Assembly: GCF_947500995.1 (NCBI RefSeq)
Contig: NZ_CANMUA010000003.1
Coordinates: 62,001 to 126,000, forward strand
Source: an uncultured Serinicoccus sp.
GTDB taxonomy: Bacteria > Actinomycetota > Actinomycetes > Actinomycetales > Dermatophilaceae
Direction: 5' to 3'
DNA length: 64,000 bases
The notes under the pieces are model-generated. The model was given only the letters and a program-made list of their open reading frames with translations. It ran no database searches and had not been told where the DNA came from. Below are positions 27,140 to 36,006 of the stretch, piece by piece. How positions within the stretch are numbered: the first letter of the stretch is position 1; each line of letters starts with the position of its first letter. A program made the position numbers and the translations under genes.

Positions 27140-27178
27140 GGCAGGCCCCCGTCGCGCACCGCGCGGCGGGGGCCTGCC
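27140..27178. terminator. Strong hairpin between subtilase and ArsA-like gene
   Basis: GGCAGGCCCCCG (27140-27151) pairs perfectly with CGGGGGCCTGCC (27167-27178) around a 15-base loop. Placed between converging genes, it can serve both. Confidence 0.65.
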
Positions 27179-27270
27179 GCGTCCCCGGGGCACCGTGGAC
27201 GCGGTGCTGCCGACCGTGGATGTTGTGCCGGGGCGGCAGAAGCACGGTCGGGACGGCGGGCTCACCCGCC

Positions 27271-28290
27271 TCAGAGGTATGCCGCGAGCCGGGCCAGGCC
27301 GTCCGCGCCGAGGACCTCGTCCGGCAGCAGCGGCACCTGGGTCACCGGGAGGTGCGGGAGGGCGTCGGCCAGCTGCGCGACATACCCCTCCTCGAGCGCC
27401 CGGCGCGCGGCGAGCAGGTCGCCGGCGTCGGCGGGCGAGCGCTTGTTGACCACGAGCGCGCCGACCCCCATGCCGGCCCGGGTGAGCTGCTCGTGCAGCT
27501 CCACGGTCTCCAGGACGGGGAGGCGCTCGGCGGCGAGCACGATGACGAAGGCGCTGCGCGCCGGGTCCTGCAGCACCGACCGGAGCTGCGCGAAGCGGGC
27601 CTGCCGCCGGTCCAGGATCCGGCGGATCTCGGCGTCGCGTCGCGAGCGCCGGTCCGGCGCCGCGGCCTCGTCGCGGCCCCGCGAGCTGCCCAGGATGTCG
27701 GCCGCGGCCCGCTCCCCGGCGTCCGGGCGCGGCCGGCCCTGCAGCCCACGCAGGGCCGCCCCGAAGCGGGCCGAGCGGTCCTGGCGCCGCAGCAGCCCCT
27801 CGGTCCACGCCTGCATGAGCTCGGGCAGCGCGACGAGCCGGGAGGTGTGCCCGGAGGGGGCGGTGTCGAAGACGACGAGCTCGTCCGGGTGCCGGGCCTC
27901 CAGCACCTCGGCGATCCGCTCGAGCACGGCGGCCTCGTGGGTGCCCGGGGCGTCACGGGCCAGCTCGAGGTGCCGGCTCACCTCCCCCTGCAGGTGCTCG
28001 GGCATGAGGCGGTGCATGGTGTCGCGCACGGCGCGCAGGTGCTCGTCGGTGGTCCGCGCCGGGTCGATCTCCAGGCCGCGCAGCAGCGGGGCGAGCTCGA
28101 CGGTCTCGTCACCCACGGCCCGCCCCCACAGGTGGCCGAGGTTGTGCGCCGGGTCGGTCGAGACGACGAGCACCCGACGCCCCCCGCGGGCGAGGGCGAG
28201 GCCCAGCGCGGAGGCGACGGCGGTCTTGCCGACCCCGCCCTTGCCGCCGACGAAGAGGACCTCGCGCCCGTCGGCCAGCCCGCTCAGCAC
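27271..28290 (-). CDS. ArsA/GET3-like ATPase
   Basis: 339 residues, SIMIBI-class NTPase. A deviant P-loop GGKGGVGKT (residues 15-23) with STDPAHNLG and FDTAPSGHT switch motifs marks the ArsA/Get3 family. No ArsB arsenite permease or ArsR regulator is nearby, so arsenic export is not implied. It follows a tiny CC-ending protein and a CstA transporter on the same strand. GTG 28290 begins just before the first strand; the frame upstream of it lies in the CC-protein gene. A role in handling or inserting a small or tail-anchored partner is a guess. Confidence 0.82.
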   Translation of the reverse strand: MLSGLADGREVLFVGGKGGVGKTAVASALGLALARGGRRVLVVSTDPAHNLGHLWGRAVGDETVELAPLLRGLEIDPARTTDEHLRAVRDTMHRLMPEHLQGEVSRHLELARDAPGTHEAAVLERIAEVLEARHPDELVVFDTAPSGHTSRLVALPELMQAWTEGLLRRQDRSARFGAALRGLQGRPRPDAGERAAADILGSSRGRDEAAAPDRRSRRDAEIRRILDRRQARFAQLRSVLQDPARSAFVIVLAAERLPVLETVELHEQLTRAGMGVGALVVNKRSPADAGDLLAARRALEEGYVAQLADALPHLPVTQVPLLPDEVLGADGLARLAAYL

Positions 28291-28303
28291 GCGCGGCCCG
28301 CGG

Positions 28304-28531
28304 TCAGCAGCACGAGAAGTGGTCCAGCGGGCTGCGGTCCAGGCCCATCCGACGGTGCCAGTCGTGCACCTGGTCGTAGACCACCGGCAGCAGCTCCACG
28401 GTGTAGTAGCTCGCCGGGTTGGGCACCCCGAGCGCCTCGGCCATGACGATGACCATGAAGAGGTCGTCCTCGTCCTGCTGCGCCCGGGCGAAGGTGCGCG
28501 CGTAGGGCCCGGCGAACACGTCGCGCAGCAC
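28304..28531 (-). CDS. Small CC-ending protein (cory-CC-star-like)
   Basis: 75 residues from GTG 28531, ending in SPLDHFSCC directly before the stop. The body ([30 protein letters not shown]) matches what I recall of the actinobacterial 'cory-CC-star' family, and the terminal CC also recalls YbdD, the CstA partner. It sits between cstA (51 bases) and the ArsA-like ATPase (13 bases), which fits an accessory of either. The frame stays open upstream, so the start may be earlier. Function not established. Confidence 0.6.
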   Translation of the reverse strand: MLRDVFAGPYARTFARAQQDEDDLFMVIVMAEALGVPNPASYYTVELLPVVYDQVHDWHRRMGLDRSPLDHFSCC

Positions 28532-28581
28532 ACCGGCCGCCGACCGCAGGCGCGCGGTCGGCGACGGGGCTCCGGACCGGG

Positions 28582-30321
28582 TCAGCTCTCGTCCGACCGG
28601 GTCCGGTTCATCTCGCCCGAGGTGGCCACCTCGGCGGCGGACAGCTGCTCGAGCTCGGCGTCGTCGTCACCCTGGAAGTCCCGCGCCTTGCGCATGGCCC
28701 CCAGCGCCTCGACCATCACCCACAGGGAGGCGACGAGGATGACGATGTCGAGGACGAGCAGCAGCCAGTTGCCCTCGGACCAGAAGGTGCCCAGCTGGAT
28801 GAAGAGGGCGTAGAGGGTCATGACGCCGACGAAGCCGAGCGGGATGAGGGCGGGCAGCGCGGTGCGGCCGCGGCGCAGCAGCATGATCGCCACGATCGAC
28901 AGGGTCAGGGCGGCGAGCAGCTGGTTGGTGGTGCCGAACAGCGGCCAGATGAGCATGCCGCCCGAGCCGTCGACGCCGGCCCCGAAGGTCAGCGCGAGGG
29001 CGACACCGACGGCCACGAGCGTCGCGAGGCCCTTGCCGAGCCGGACGCCGGCGATCTCGCCGATCTCCTGCACCACGAAGCGCTGAAGACGGACACCGGT
29101 GTCCATCGTCGTCGCGGCGAAGAGGATCGCGGTCGTCGCGAGGATGGTCGCCGACAGCGACTGGGGCAGGCCCAGGCCGCTCTCGACGATCGCGCCGCCG
29201 CCGGAGACGAAGGCCCCGACGCTGCCCTGCCCGAAGGCCGAGTAGACCTCCTCCCAGGCGGCGAGCGTCTGGAAGCCGGCGGTGGCCGCGATGATCGCGC
29301 CCAGCGCCAGCAGGCCCTCACCCACGGCGCCGAAGTAGCCGACGAACCGGGCGTCGCTCTCCTTGTCCAGCTGCTTGGAGCTGGTGCCGGAGCTGACCAT
29401 GCCGTGGAAGCCCGAGATGGCGCCGCAGGCGATGGTGACGAAGAGCAGCGGCACGATCGAGGGGGTGCCCTCGGGGACGTTGCCGTTGACCGCCGGCGCG
29501 ACGATCTCCGGGCGGGCGATGAGCACCGAGCCGTAGAGGATGCCCAGGGCGATGAACAGCTGGAGCCCGTTGATGTAGTCGCGCGGCTGGAGCAGCACCC
29601 AGACCGGCAGCATCGAGGCGATGCCGGCGTAGACGAACAGCAGGATGATCCAGACCGCGTTGGCCGGCAGCCCGGCGACGGTCTCCGGCAGGGCGAGCGG
29701 CACCTGGTCGCCGACCCAGATGAGGGCGTAGAGCGCGACGACGCCGACGACCGAGACCACCGGGAGGCTCCAGCGCAGCCGGTAGATGGCCTGGCCGACG
29801 AGCAGCGCCACGAGCAGCGCGCCCCAGGTGGGGATGACGGCGGTGGGGGTGCTGACGAGCAGTCCGGCGATGACGACCGCGAAGGCCGCGTTGACCATGA
29901 GGAGCAGCAGGAAGATGACGACGAGGAAGAGGTTGCGGCCGCGGGCGCCGATGTAGCGGCCGGAGAGGGCCCCCATCGACTGGCCCTTGTTGCGGACCGA
30001 GGCCCACAGCGCGCCCAGGTCGTGCATGCCGGCGAAGAAGACCGTGCCGATGGTCACCCAGAGGAAGGCCGGCAGCCACCCCCAGATGACCGCGATGGCC
30101 GGGCCGACGATCGGCGCCGCACCGGCCACGGAGGTGAAGTGGTGGCCCCACAGGACGTACTTGTTGGTGGGGACGTAGTCGACCCCGTCCTCGAGCTCGT
30201 GGGCCGGCGTGCGCCGGGAGTCGTCGAGGGCGTAGATCTTCGTGGCCAGGAAGCGCGAGTAGAGCGCGTACCCGACCAGGATCATGGTCACCCCGATGAG
30301 GGCGAGGAGGAGCGAGTTCAT
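28582..30321 (-). CDS. cstA: CstA-family carbon starvation transporter
   Basis: 579 residues with about 16 membrane helices. The N-terminus (YALYSRFLATKIYALDD, then VPTNKYVLWGHHFTSVAGAAPIVGPA) is the CstA signature; FHGMVSSGTSSKQLDKE in the middle is also conserved. In E. coli CstA and BtsT import peptides or pyruvate when carbon is short. This copy is shorter than E. coli CstA (701 residues), mainly at the C-terminus. ATG 30321 has GGAG upstream. It heads a likely operon with the CC-ending small protein and ArsA-like ATPase. Confidence 0.9.
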   Translation of the reverse strand: MNSLLLALIGVTMILVGYALYSRFLATKIYALDDSRRTPAHELEDGVDYVPTNKYVLWGHHFTSVAGAAPIVGPAIAVIWGWLPAFLWVTIGTVFFAGMHDLGALWASVRNKGQSMGALSGRYIGARGRNLFLVVIFLLLLMVNAAFAVVIAGLLVSTPTAVIPTWGALLVALLVGQAIYRLRWSLPVVSVVGVVALYALIWVGDQVPLALPETVAGLPANAVWIILLFVYAGIASMLPVWVLLQPRDYINGLQLFIALGILYGSVLIARPEIVAPAVNGNVPEGTPSIVPLLFVTIACGAISGFHGMVSSGTSSKQLDKESDARFVGYFGAVGEGLLALGAIIAATAGFQTLAAWEEVYSAFGQGSVGAFVSGGGAIVESGLGLPQSLSATILATTAILFAATTMDTGVRLQRFVVQEIGEIAGVRLGKGLATLVAVGVALALTFGAGVDGSGGMLIWPLFGTTNQLLAALTLSIVAIMLLRRGRTALPALIPLGFVGVMTLYALFIQLGTFWSEGNWLLLVLDIVILVASLWVMVEALGAMRKARDFQGDDDAELEQLSAAEVATSGEMNRTRSDES

Positions 30322-30468
30322 GGCGGTCTCCGTTGACGGCGCGGCACCTGGCGCCCTCAATCTACCCGACGCTCACGCCTCGTGCGTCACTTCCGTCCCG
30401 CCCGTCACGAGGCGGGGTCGTCGCCCGTCCTGCGGGTATGCCCGACGCGAGGCGCGCGGCGTCGCACC

Positions 30469-31239
30469 TCAGAGCGTGGACGAGGGCGCGACCTCGATGT
30501 CGCCGAGCGTCGTCTCGACGTCGATGACGGAGGGGGCGTCCTGGACGTCGTCGACCCGCACGTCCCGGTCGCCCTGGCTGGTCGCCGTGCTCACGGCATA
30601 CCCGTGCGACCCGGGGACCTCGACCTCCACGTCGCCCACGGTGGTGCGGACGCGCAGCAGCTCCGGGGGCTCCTCCCCGGTGTGCTGGACGGTGACATCC
30701 CCCAGCGTGGTGCGCACCTCGGCGCGCGGCGGCGCACCGGAGAGGTCGATGGTGCCACCGGTGACCTCGACCTGCACCTCGCCGGTGCTGGAGACGTCGA
30801 CGTCGCCGAAGGTGCCCTCGATCTGCAGCGCCGTCCCGGCAGGAACCCGCACGAGCAGGTCCTGGGAGCACACCCCGAGGTTCTCGCCGGTGCAGGGCGC
30901 GTCGACGTGCACCGTCCCCCCGTCCCCGCGGGTGCGCACCGCGGGGCGGTTCAGGGTCCACGTCGCGGTGGCGACGACCTGCGGCTCCTCGCCCGTGGCC
31001 AGCTCGCGCACCTCGACGTCCCCGCGGGGCGCCTGGAGCACGAGCCGCTCCATCGAGGTGGGCAGCGCCGTGGTCTGCGACCCCTCCTGCGTCATCATCG
31101 CCGGGGCGGTGCTCAGGGCGCCGCCGGCGACGAGGACCGCCGTCACCGCGGCCCCCACAGCCCGCAGGGCGGGGTAGGGCGCCCGGGCCCGTACGGCGCG
31201 GGCCTGCGCCCGGGCCTCGTGCCGGTCGGCGGCGCTCAC
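30469..31239 (-). CDS. Membrane-anchored DUF4097-like beta-repeat protein
   Basis: 256 residues. One N-terminal helix (YPALRAVGAAVTAVLVAGGALS), then an outer domain built of repeated strands in which motifs such as GDVEV, GDVDVSS, GDVTVQ, GDVEVEV and GDIEVA recur, the toast-rack pattern of DUF4097 proteins. GTG 31239 overlaps the response-regulator stop, so it is co-expressed with the two-component system and may feed back on it or report envelope stress, as in LiaFSR-like modules. That link is inferred from position. Confidence 0.7.
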   Translation of the reverse strand: MSAADRHEARAQARAVRARAPYPALRAVGAAVTAVLVAGGALSTAPAMMTQEGSQTTALPTSMERLVLQAPRGDVEVRELATGEEPQVVATATWTLNRPAVRTRGDGGTVHVDAPCTGENLGVCSQDLLVRVPAGTALQIEGTFGDVDVSSTGEVQVEVTGGTIDLSGAPPRAEVRTTLGDVTVQHTGEEPPELLRVRTTVGDVEVEVPGSHGYAVSTATSQGDRDVRVDDVQDAPSVIDVETTLGDIEVAPSSTL

Positions 31240-31940
31240 CCGCCCTCCCCGTGCTCGAGCCACTGCAGGACGGCGAGCACCCGGCGGTGGTCGTCGTCCG
31301 TGGGCGGCAGCTCGAGCTTGCCGAAGATGGAGGAGACGTTCTTCTCCACCGCTCCCTCGCCGATGAACAGCTCCCGGCTGATGGCGCTGTTGGTGCGCCC
31401 CTGCGCCATGAGCCGCATGACGTCGCGCTCCCGGGGCGTGAGGCGCTCCAGCGGGTCGACGTTGCGGGCCCGCGACATGAGCTGGGAGACGACCTCGGGG
31501 TCCAGGGCCGTGCCGCCCGCGGCCACCGTGCGCAGCGCCTCGACGAACTCCTGGGTGTCGGCCACCCGGTCCTTGAGCAGGTAGCCCACGCCCCGCGGCC
31601 GTCCGGCCAGGAGCTCGGTGGCGTAGCGCTCCTCGACGTACTGGCTCAGCACGACCACGGCGACGTCGGGCAGCTCGGCGCGCACGGCGAGCGCGGCCTG
31701 CAGGCCCTCGGCGGTGAAGGTGGGGGGCATCCGCACATCGACGACGACGAGGTCCGGGCGGTGCTCGCGCACCGAGACGGCGAAGGTCTCGGCGTCCGGG
31801 CAGGCGTCCACGACGTCGAAGCCGGTGGCCCCGAGCAACCGCACGATGCCGTCCCGCAGGAGCACGGAGTCCTCGGCCAGGATGACCCGCAGCGGCGCCG
31901 GGGTGCCGGACGCGGCGGTCGCCGCGGTGCCGAGGCTCAT
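31236..31940 (-). CDS. NarL/LuxR-family response regulator
   Basis: 234 residues. Receiver domain with acidic pair E23/D24 (LAEDS), phosphoacceptor D68 (VVVDVRMPP) and Lys in YLLKDRV; C-terminal LuxR helix-turn-helix (LTPRERDVMRLMAQGRTNSAISRELF with GEGAVEKNVSSIF). ATG 31940 overlaps the kinase stop by 4 bases. It is the partner of the kinase just upstream; targets are unknown but may include its own operon and the DUF4097 gene. Confidence 0.92.
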   Translation of the reverse strand: MSLGTAATAASGTPAPLRVILAEDSVLLRDGIVRLLGATGFDVVDACPDAETFAVSVREHRPDLVVVDVRMPPTFTAEGLQAALAVRAELPDVAVVVLSQYVEERYATELLAGRPRGVGYLLKDRVADTQEFVEALRTVAAGGTALDPEVVSQLMSRARNVDPLERLTPRERDVMRLMAQGRTNSAISRELFIGEGAVEKNVSSIFGKLELPPTDDDHRRVLAVLQWLEHGEGG

Positions 31941-33361
31941 CGCGGCCCCCGCGTCCGCAGGGGCAGGGTGATGGCGACGGTGGTGCCGGTCCCGACCGGG
32001 GAGTGCACGTGCAGCTCGCCGTCGACCGCACCGACCCGCTGGCGCAGCCCGGTGAGCCCGCTGCCGCCGCCCACGATCGCGCCGCCCGCGCCGTCGTCGG
32101 TGACCGTGATGGCCAGCAGGTCGCCGGTGAGACCACGGGCGGTGCCGAGCTCGACGCCCGCCCGGGTGGCCCGCGCGTGCTTGGCGACGTTGGTGAGCGC
32201 CTCGGAGACGGAGAAGTAGGCGATCGCCTCGGTCGTCGGGTCGAGCCGTCCCGCGGGCAGCCGCGAGCTCACGGTCACGGGGACGGGGCTGCGGGCGGCG
32301 AGCGCCGACACCGCGGCGTCCAGCCCCCGGTCGGTGAGGATGGGCGGCACGATGCCCCGGGCGACCTGCCGCATCTCGGTGATGGCCTCCTTGCTCGAGG
32401 CGTGCGCCTCGTCGAGCAGCTCACGCACCTGTCGGGCGGCCTCGCGGTCGTCGGGGTTGCGGTCCAGGGCGTCCCGGGCCAGGCCCAACGTCATGGCCAC
32501 CGAGACGAGCCGCTGCTGCGGCCCGTCGTGCAGGTCGCGCTCGATCCGCCGGCGCTCGGCCTCGACCGAGTCCAGCGTGTCCTCGCGCGAGGTGGTGAGG
32601 GTGTCCACCCGCTCGCTCATGCGCCGCAGCTGCGCCTGCGCGTCCTCGCCCACGAGCCACCGGGCGAGCACGACGTCGACGCTCGCCAGACCCCGCGCGA
32701 CCCACGGCATCCCGAGCACGAGCACGATGCCGACCAGCCAGGCGAGCGTCATACCGAGGAAGGACTCGACCCGGAGCGCCCCGAGCACGGTGACGCCCCC
32801 GGCGACCGGCCCCCACAGCGGGAGGGTGGCGAGGAGGACCCCCTGGACGAGCAGGGTGAGGGTGAGGCCGGCGGCGACCAGGCCCCACAGCCCGTGCAGG
32901 CCGACCCAGCCGAGGGCGCGCAGCCGCCGCTCGTCCAGCCCCAGGGCGCGGCGCCAGCCCGGCGCGGTGGAGGGCGCGCGCTCCCCGATGTCGAGGCCGA
33001 GGAAGGCGGCGATGCGGTGCCGCTCCAGCACGGACAGGCCGTAGGCGCCCCAGATCGCCGGCACCAGCACCAGGACCCCGACACCGGCGCCCAGCACTCC
33101 GAAGAAGCCACCGATCGCCAGACCCGTCAGCGCCAGGGCCGCCACGGCGGTGAACAGGCTGGTCACGAGGTAGCAGACGGTCCACCAGTGGTCGAGGAGG
33201 CGGGCCGTCCGGCGCTCGGTCCTGGCGGGTGGGCCCCCGGGCGGGGCGGGCAGCGCCGGCGCGTCGTCCTCGACGGTGTCGCCGGGACCGCTCACCAGGC
33301 GGGGCATGCGGGCCGGGCCGGACCCTGGGGCCCCGGGGGCCTGCATCGACGGGCTGCTCAT
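31937..33361 (-). CDS. Sensor histidine kinase, HisKA_3 type
   Basis: 474 residues. A proline-rich cytoplasmic N-terminus, about four to six membrane helices with short loops, then the dimerisation helix with H278 in ERRRIERDLHDGPQQRL and a GHKL ATPase domain (VSEALTNVAKHA, DDGAGG, GSGLTGLRQRV). The absence of a large outer domain suggests sensing within the membrane. ATG 33361 lies 7 bases after minus-strand TACCGT, so it is probably leaderless; GTG 33370 is the alternative. First gene of the kinase-regulator-DUF4097 operon. Confidence 0.88.
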   Translation of the reverse strand: MSSPSMQAPGAPGSGPARMPRLVSGPGDTVEDDAPALPAPPGGPPARTERRTARLLDHWWTVCYLVTSLFTAVAALALTGLAIGGFFGVLGAGVGVLVLVPAIWGAYGLSVLERHRIAAFLGLDIGERAPSTAPGWRRALGLDERRLRALGWVGLHGLWGLVAAGLTLTLLVQGVLLATLPLWGPVAGGVTVLGALRVESFLGMTLAWLVGIVLVLGMPWVARGLASVDVVLARWLVGEDAQAQLRRMSERVDTLTTSREDTLDSVEAERRRIERDLHDGPQQRLVSVAMTLGLARDALDRNPDDREAARQVRELLDEAHASSKEAITEMRQVARGIVPPILTDRGLDAAVSALAARSPVPVTVSSRLPAGRLDPTTEAIAYFSVSEALTNVAKHARATRAGVELGTARGLTGDLLAITVTDDGAGGAIVGGGSGLTGLRQRVGAVDGELHVHSPVGTGTTVAITLPLRTRGPR

Positions 33362-33368
33362 GCCGACC

Positions 33369-33374
33369 ACGGTA
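33369..33374 (-). promoter_or_regulatory. Leaderless -10 box, kinase operon
   Basis: Minus-strand TACCGT ends 7 bases before ATG 33361. Confidence 0.5.
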
Positions 33375-33473
33375 GCCAGGACCGGGACCCGCGGTCAGCC
33401 GGTACGCCCCCGGGACGACGGGGGGATAACCCCCCCGGGCCGTGCTCGACCGGCCCGGCCGGCGGTTCGCGCC

Positions 33474-33479
33474 TAGGCT
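33474..33479 (+). promoter_or_regulatory. Leaderless -10 box, pxp operon
   Basis: TAGGCT ends 6 bases before ATG 33486. Divergent from the kinase promoter, 94 bases away. Confidence 0.6.
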
Positions 33480-33485
33480 GGCGTC

Positions 33486-34244
33486 ATGCGCATCGACCTC
33501 AACGCCGACCTCGGGGAGTCCTTCGGGACGTGGACCCTCGGCGACGACGACGCGATGCTCGGCCTCGTCACCAGCGCCAACGTCGCCTGCGGCTTCCACG
33601 CCGGGGACGCCCGCACGCTGGAGCGGACGGTGGCCGCGGCGGCCGCGCGCGGCGTGGTGGTCGGGGCCCAGGTCTCCTACCGCGACCTCGCGGGCTTCGG
33701 TCGCCGGTTCGTCGACGCCGAGCCGGCCGACCTCGAGGCCGACGTTCTCTACCAGGTGGGGGCGCTGGAGGCCCTCTGCCGCGTGGCCGGGACCCGCGTC
33801 GCCTACCTCAAGCCGCACGGCGCGCTCTACCACGCCGTCGGGCGCCACGAGGGGCAGGCGCGGGCCCTCGTGAGCGCCCTGACCCGGTATGACGCCACCC
33901 TCCCCCTCCTGCACCAGGAGGGGTCGCTGGTGTCCCGGTTGGCGCAGGAGGCCGGGGTGCGGGTGGTCGCCGAGGCCTTTGCCGACCGCGGCTACCGCCC
34001 GGACGGCACCCTCGTGCCGCGCTCCGAGGAGGGTGCGGTGCTGCACGACCCCGAGGCCGTGGCGGCCAGGATGCTGCGCCTCGTGCGCGAGGGCGTGGTG
34101 GAGGCGGTGGACGGCACCGACGTGCCGGTGCGGGTCGCCTCGATCTGCACCCACGGCGACTCCCCGGGGGCGGTCGCCATGGCCCGAGCGGTGCGGGCGG
34201 CTCTGGAGGCGGACGGCGTCGAGCTGGCGGCGTTCGTGGGATGA
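33486..34244 (+). CDS. pxpA: 5-oxoprolinase subunit A (LamB/YcsF family)
   Basis: 252 residues. The opening RIDLNADLGESFG and the motifs NVACGFHAGD, VAYLKPHGALYH and RGYRPDGTLVPR identify PxpA. With PxpB and PxpC it opens the 5-oxoproline ring to glutamate using ATP, recycling a damage product of glutamine and glutathione. It is the first gene of a tight three-gene operon, probably leaderless. Confidence 0.93.
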   Translation: MRIDLNADLGESFGTWTLGDDDAMLGLVTSANVACGFHAGDARTLERTVAAAAARGVVVGAQVSYRDLAGFGRRFVDAEPADLEADVLYQVGALEALCRVAGTRVAYLKPHGALYHAVGRHEGQARALVSALTRYDATLPLLHQEGSLVSRLAQEAGVRVVAEAFADRGYRPDGTLVPRSEEGAVLHDPEAVAARMLRLVREGVVEAVDGTDVPVRVASICTHGDSPGAVAMARAVRAALEADGVELAAFVG

Positions 34245-34251
34245 GGCGCTG

Positions 34252-34908
34252 ATGGAGGTCACGCTGCTGCCGATGGGCCGGGACGCCGTGCTGGTCGAGG
34301 TGGGCGGCACCGGGGAGGTCCTGGCGCTCGCGGACGCCTTGCGGGCCGCAGAGCCGGGGGCGACCCCCTGGTCGCGGTCGGTCACCGAGGTCGTGCCGTC
34401 CGCCCGCACCCTGCTGGTGCGGGTGGGGGACCCGGCGGACCTGCCGACGGTGCGGGAAGGGCTCCTCGTCGTCGCCACCGACCTGGACGCGCCGGCGGAC
34501 GTCGCCGCGGCGGCCCCGCACGCACTCGAGGACGACGTGGTCATCCCGGTCACCTACGACGGGGCCGACCTGGCGGAGGTCGCCCGGCTGACGGGCCTCG
34601 GCGAGGACGAGGTGGTGCGGGCGCACACCGGGTCCACGTGGCGGGTCGGTTTCATCGGCTTCGCGCCCGGGTTCGCCTATCTCGTCGGCGGCGACGAGCG
34701 GCTGCACGTGCCGCGCCGCGACACCCCGCGCACCGCGGTCCCGGCCGGGTCGGTCGGTCTGGCCGGGGAGTTCGGCGGCATCTACCCCCGGTCCTCCCCG
34801 GGCGGGTGGCAGCTCATCGGCCGCACCGACGCGCCCCTCTGGGACGTCGACCGCGACCCGCCAGCGCTCCTGGTGCCGGGCGCGACCGTCCGCTTCGAGG
34901 AGGCCTGA
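34252..34908 (+). CDS. pxpB: 5-oxoprolinase subunit B
   Basis: 218 residues of the KipI/PxpB (allophanate hydrolase subunit 1) family. VGFIGFAPGFAYLVGGDERLHVPRRDTPRTAVPAGSVGLAG is the conserved core; the C-terminus SSPGGWQLIGRT is typical. It starts 7 bases after pxpA and its stop is 1 base before pxpC. It forms the ATP-using complex with PxpC. The N-terminal third is poorly conserved in this family, so ATG 34252 is chosen by spacing. Confidence 0.9.
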   Translation: MEVTLLPMGRDAVLVEVGGTGEVLALADALRAAEPGATPWSRSVTEVVPSARTLLVRVGDPADLPTVREGLLVVATDLDAPADVAAAAPHALEDDVVIPVTYDGADLAEVARLTGLGEDEVVRAHTGSTWRVGFIGFAPGFAYLVGGDERLHVPRRDTPRTAVPAGSVGLAGEFGGIYPRSSPGGWQLIGRTDAPLWDVDRDPPALLVPGATVRFEEA

Positions 34909-34909
34909 C

Positions 34910-35791
34910 GTGCCGTCGCTGGAGGTGCTGGACGTCGGCCCCCAGGTCCTCGTCCAGGACCTGGGCCGGCCCGGTCTGGCCGCCCTCGGCGTCGGCCGGT
35001 CCGGTGCTGCCGACCGCGCGGCCCACCGGCTCGGAGCCCGGATCCTCGCGCAGGACGAGACCCTCGCCGGCCTGGAGGTGCTGCTCGGCGGGTGCCGGCT
35101 CCGGACGCACGGCGCGGTGACCGTCGCCGTCACCGGGGCCGAGGGGCCGGTCACCGTCGACGGACGGGCGGTCGGCTGGGGCGCGCCAGTGCGCCTGGAG
35201 GACGGCCAGACCCTCCAGCTCGGGGCCCCCACGACCGGGCTGCGCACCTACCTCGCGGTGCGCGGCGGGCTCGACGTGCCCGAGGTCCTCGGCTCGCGCA
35301 GCCGGGACATGCTGGCCGGGCTGGGCCCCGAGCCCCTGCAGCCCGGTGACGTCCTGCCCGTCGGCCGGCCACCGGCAGAGCCCCCGACGGTCGACCAGGT
35401 GGCGCCACCGGCAGAATCCCCCACCGCTCTGGCCCTCCACCTCACCCCGGGGCCGCGCGGCGACTGGCTGGCGGACCTCGAGGCGCTGACCGCCCAGGTC
35501 TGGACGGTCAGCGACCGCTCCGACCGGGTCGGCACCCGGCTCACCGGCCAGGCGCTCACCCGGGCGTCGGCATACCGCGACCGCGAGCTGCCGAGCGAGC
35601 CCATGGTGCGCGGGTGCGTGCAGGTGCCCGCCGACGGCCAGCCCGTGGTCTTCGGCGCGGACCACCCGGTGACCGGCGGCTATCCGGTGGTCGCCGTCGT
35701 GCAGCCCACGGACATGGACCGGCTCGGCCAGCTGAGCCCGGGGACGCAGGTGCGGCTGACCTGGGCCCAGCCCGGCGCGGCCCGTCCCTGA
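34910..35791 (+). CDS. pxpC: 5-oxoprolinase subunit C
   Basis: 293 residues of the biotin-dependent carboxyltransferase-like (KipA/PxpC) family. VLVQDLGRPGLAALGVGRSGAADRAAHRLG at the N-terminus, TYLAVRGGLDVPEVLGSRSRD in the middle and GADHPVTGGYPVVAVV near the end are the conserved blocks. GTG 34910 is 1 base after the pxpB stop. Two palindromic repeats and a perfect hairpin follow, so transcription likely ends there. Confidence 0.9.
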   Translation: MPSLEVLDVGPQVLVQDLGRPGLAALGVGRSGAADRAAHRLGARILAQDETLAGLEVLLGGCRLRTHGAVTVAVTGAEGPVTVDGRAVGWGAPVRLEDGQTLQLGAPTTGLRTYLAVRGGLDVPEVLGSRSRDMLAGLGPEPLQPGDVLPVGRPPAEPPTVDQVAPPAESPTALALHLTPGPRGDWLADLEALTAQVWTVSDRSDRVGTRLTGQALTRASAYRDRELPSEPMVRGCVQVPADGQPVVFGADHPVTGGYPVVAVVQPTDMDRLGQLSPGTQVRLTWAQPGAARP

Positions 35792-35804
35792 CCGCCCGGT
35801 CGGA

Positions 35805-35856
35805 CCCTCGGTGTGTGCGGTCGTGGCCCTCCAGGGGCCACCGCCGCGCACAGTGG
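35805..35856 (+). repeat. Palindromic intergenic repeat, copy 1
   Basis: Nearly identical to 35881-35929. Contains outer arms TGTGCGG/CCGCGCACA and inner arms GTGGCCC/GGGCCAC, so it can fold into a long hairpin. No coding function. Confidence 0.65.
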
Positions 35857-35880
35857 GCCTGCCCGATGATGGCCCTGACT

Positions 35881-35929
35881 CCCTCGTGTGCGGTTCTGGC
35901 CCTCCAGGGGCCACCGTCGCGCACAGTGG
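35881..35929 (+). repeat. Palindromic intergenic repeat, copy 2
   Basis: Second copy, 76 bases after the first, differing at a few bases in the arms (TTCT for TCGT; CGTCGC for CGCCGC). Confidence 0.65.
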
Positions 35930-35967
35930 CGCGGGCCCCGGCCCGGGCCCGGCGTCCGGACGCAGAG

Positions 35968-36006
35968 GAAGGGCGCGTCGGTCCCGTGACAGCCGACGCG
36001 CCCTTC
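35968..36006. terminator. Perfect 14-bp hairpin after pxpABC
   Basis: GAAGGGCGCGTCGG (35968-35981) pairs perfectly with CCGACGCGCCCTTC (35993-36006), loop 11. The right arm ends in CCCTTCTC. Best candidate for the pxp operon terminator. Confidence 0.65.

Noticed and set aside
27271-28290. Arsenite pump ATPase ArsA
   Set aside because: No arsB, arsD or arsR nearby; the context is a CstA transporter and CC-ending small protein, so only the family level is claimed.
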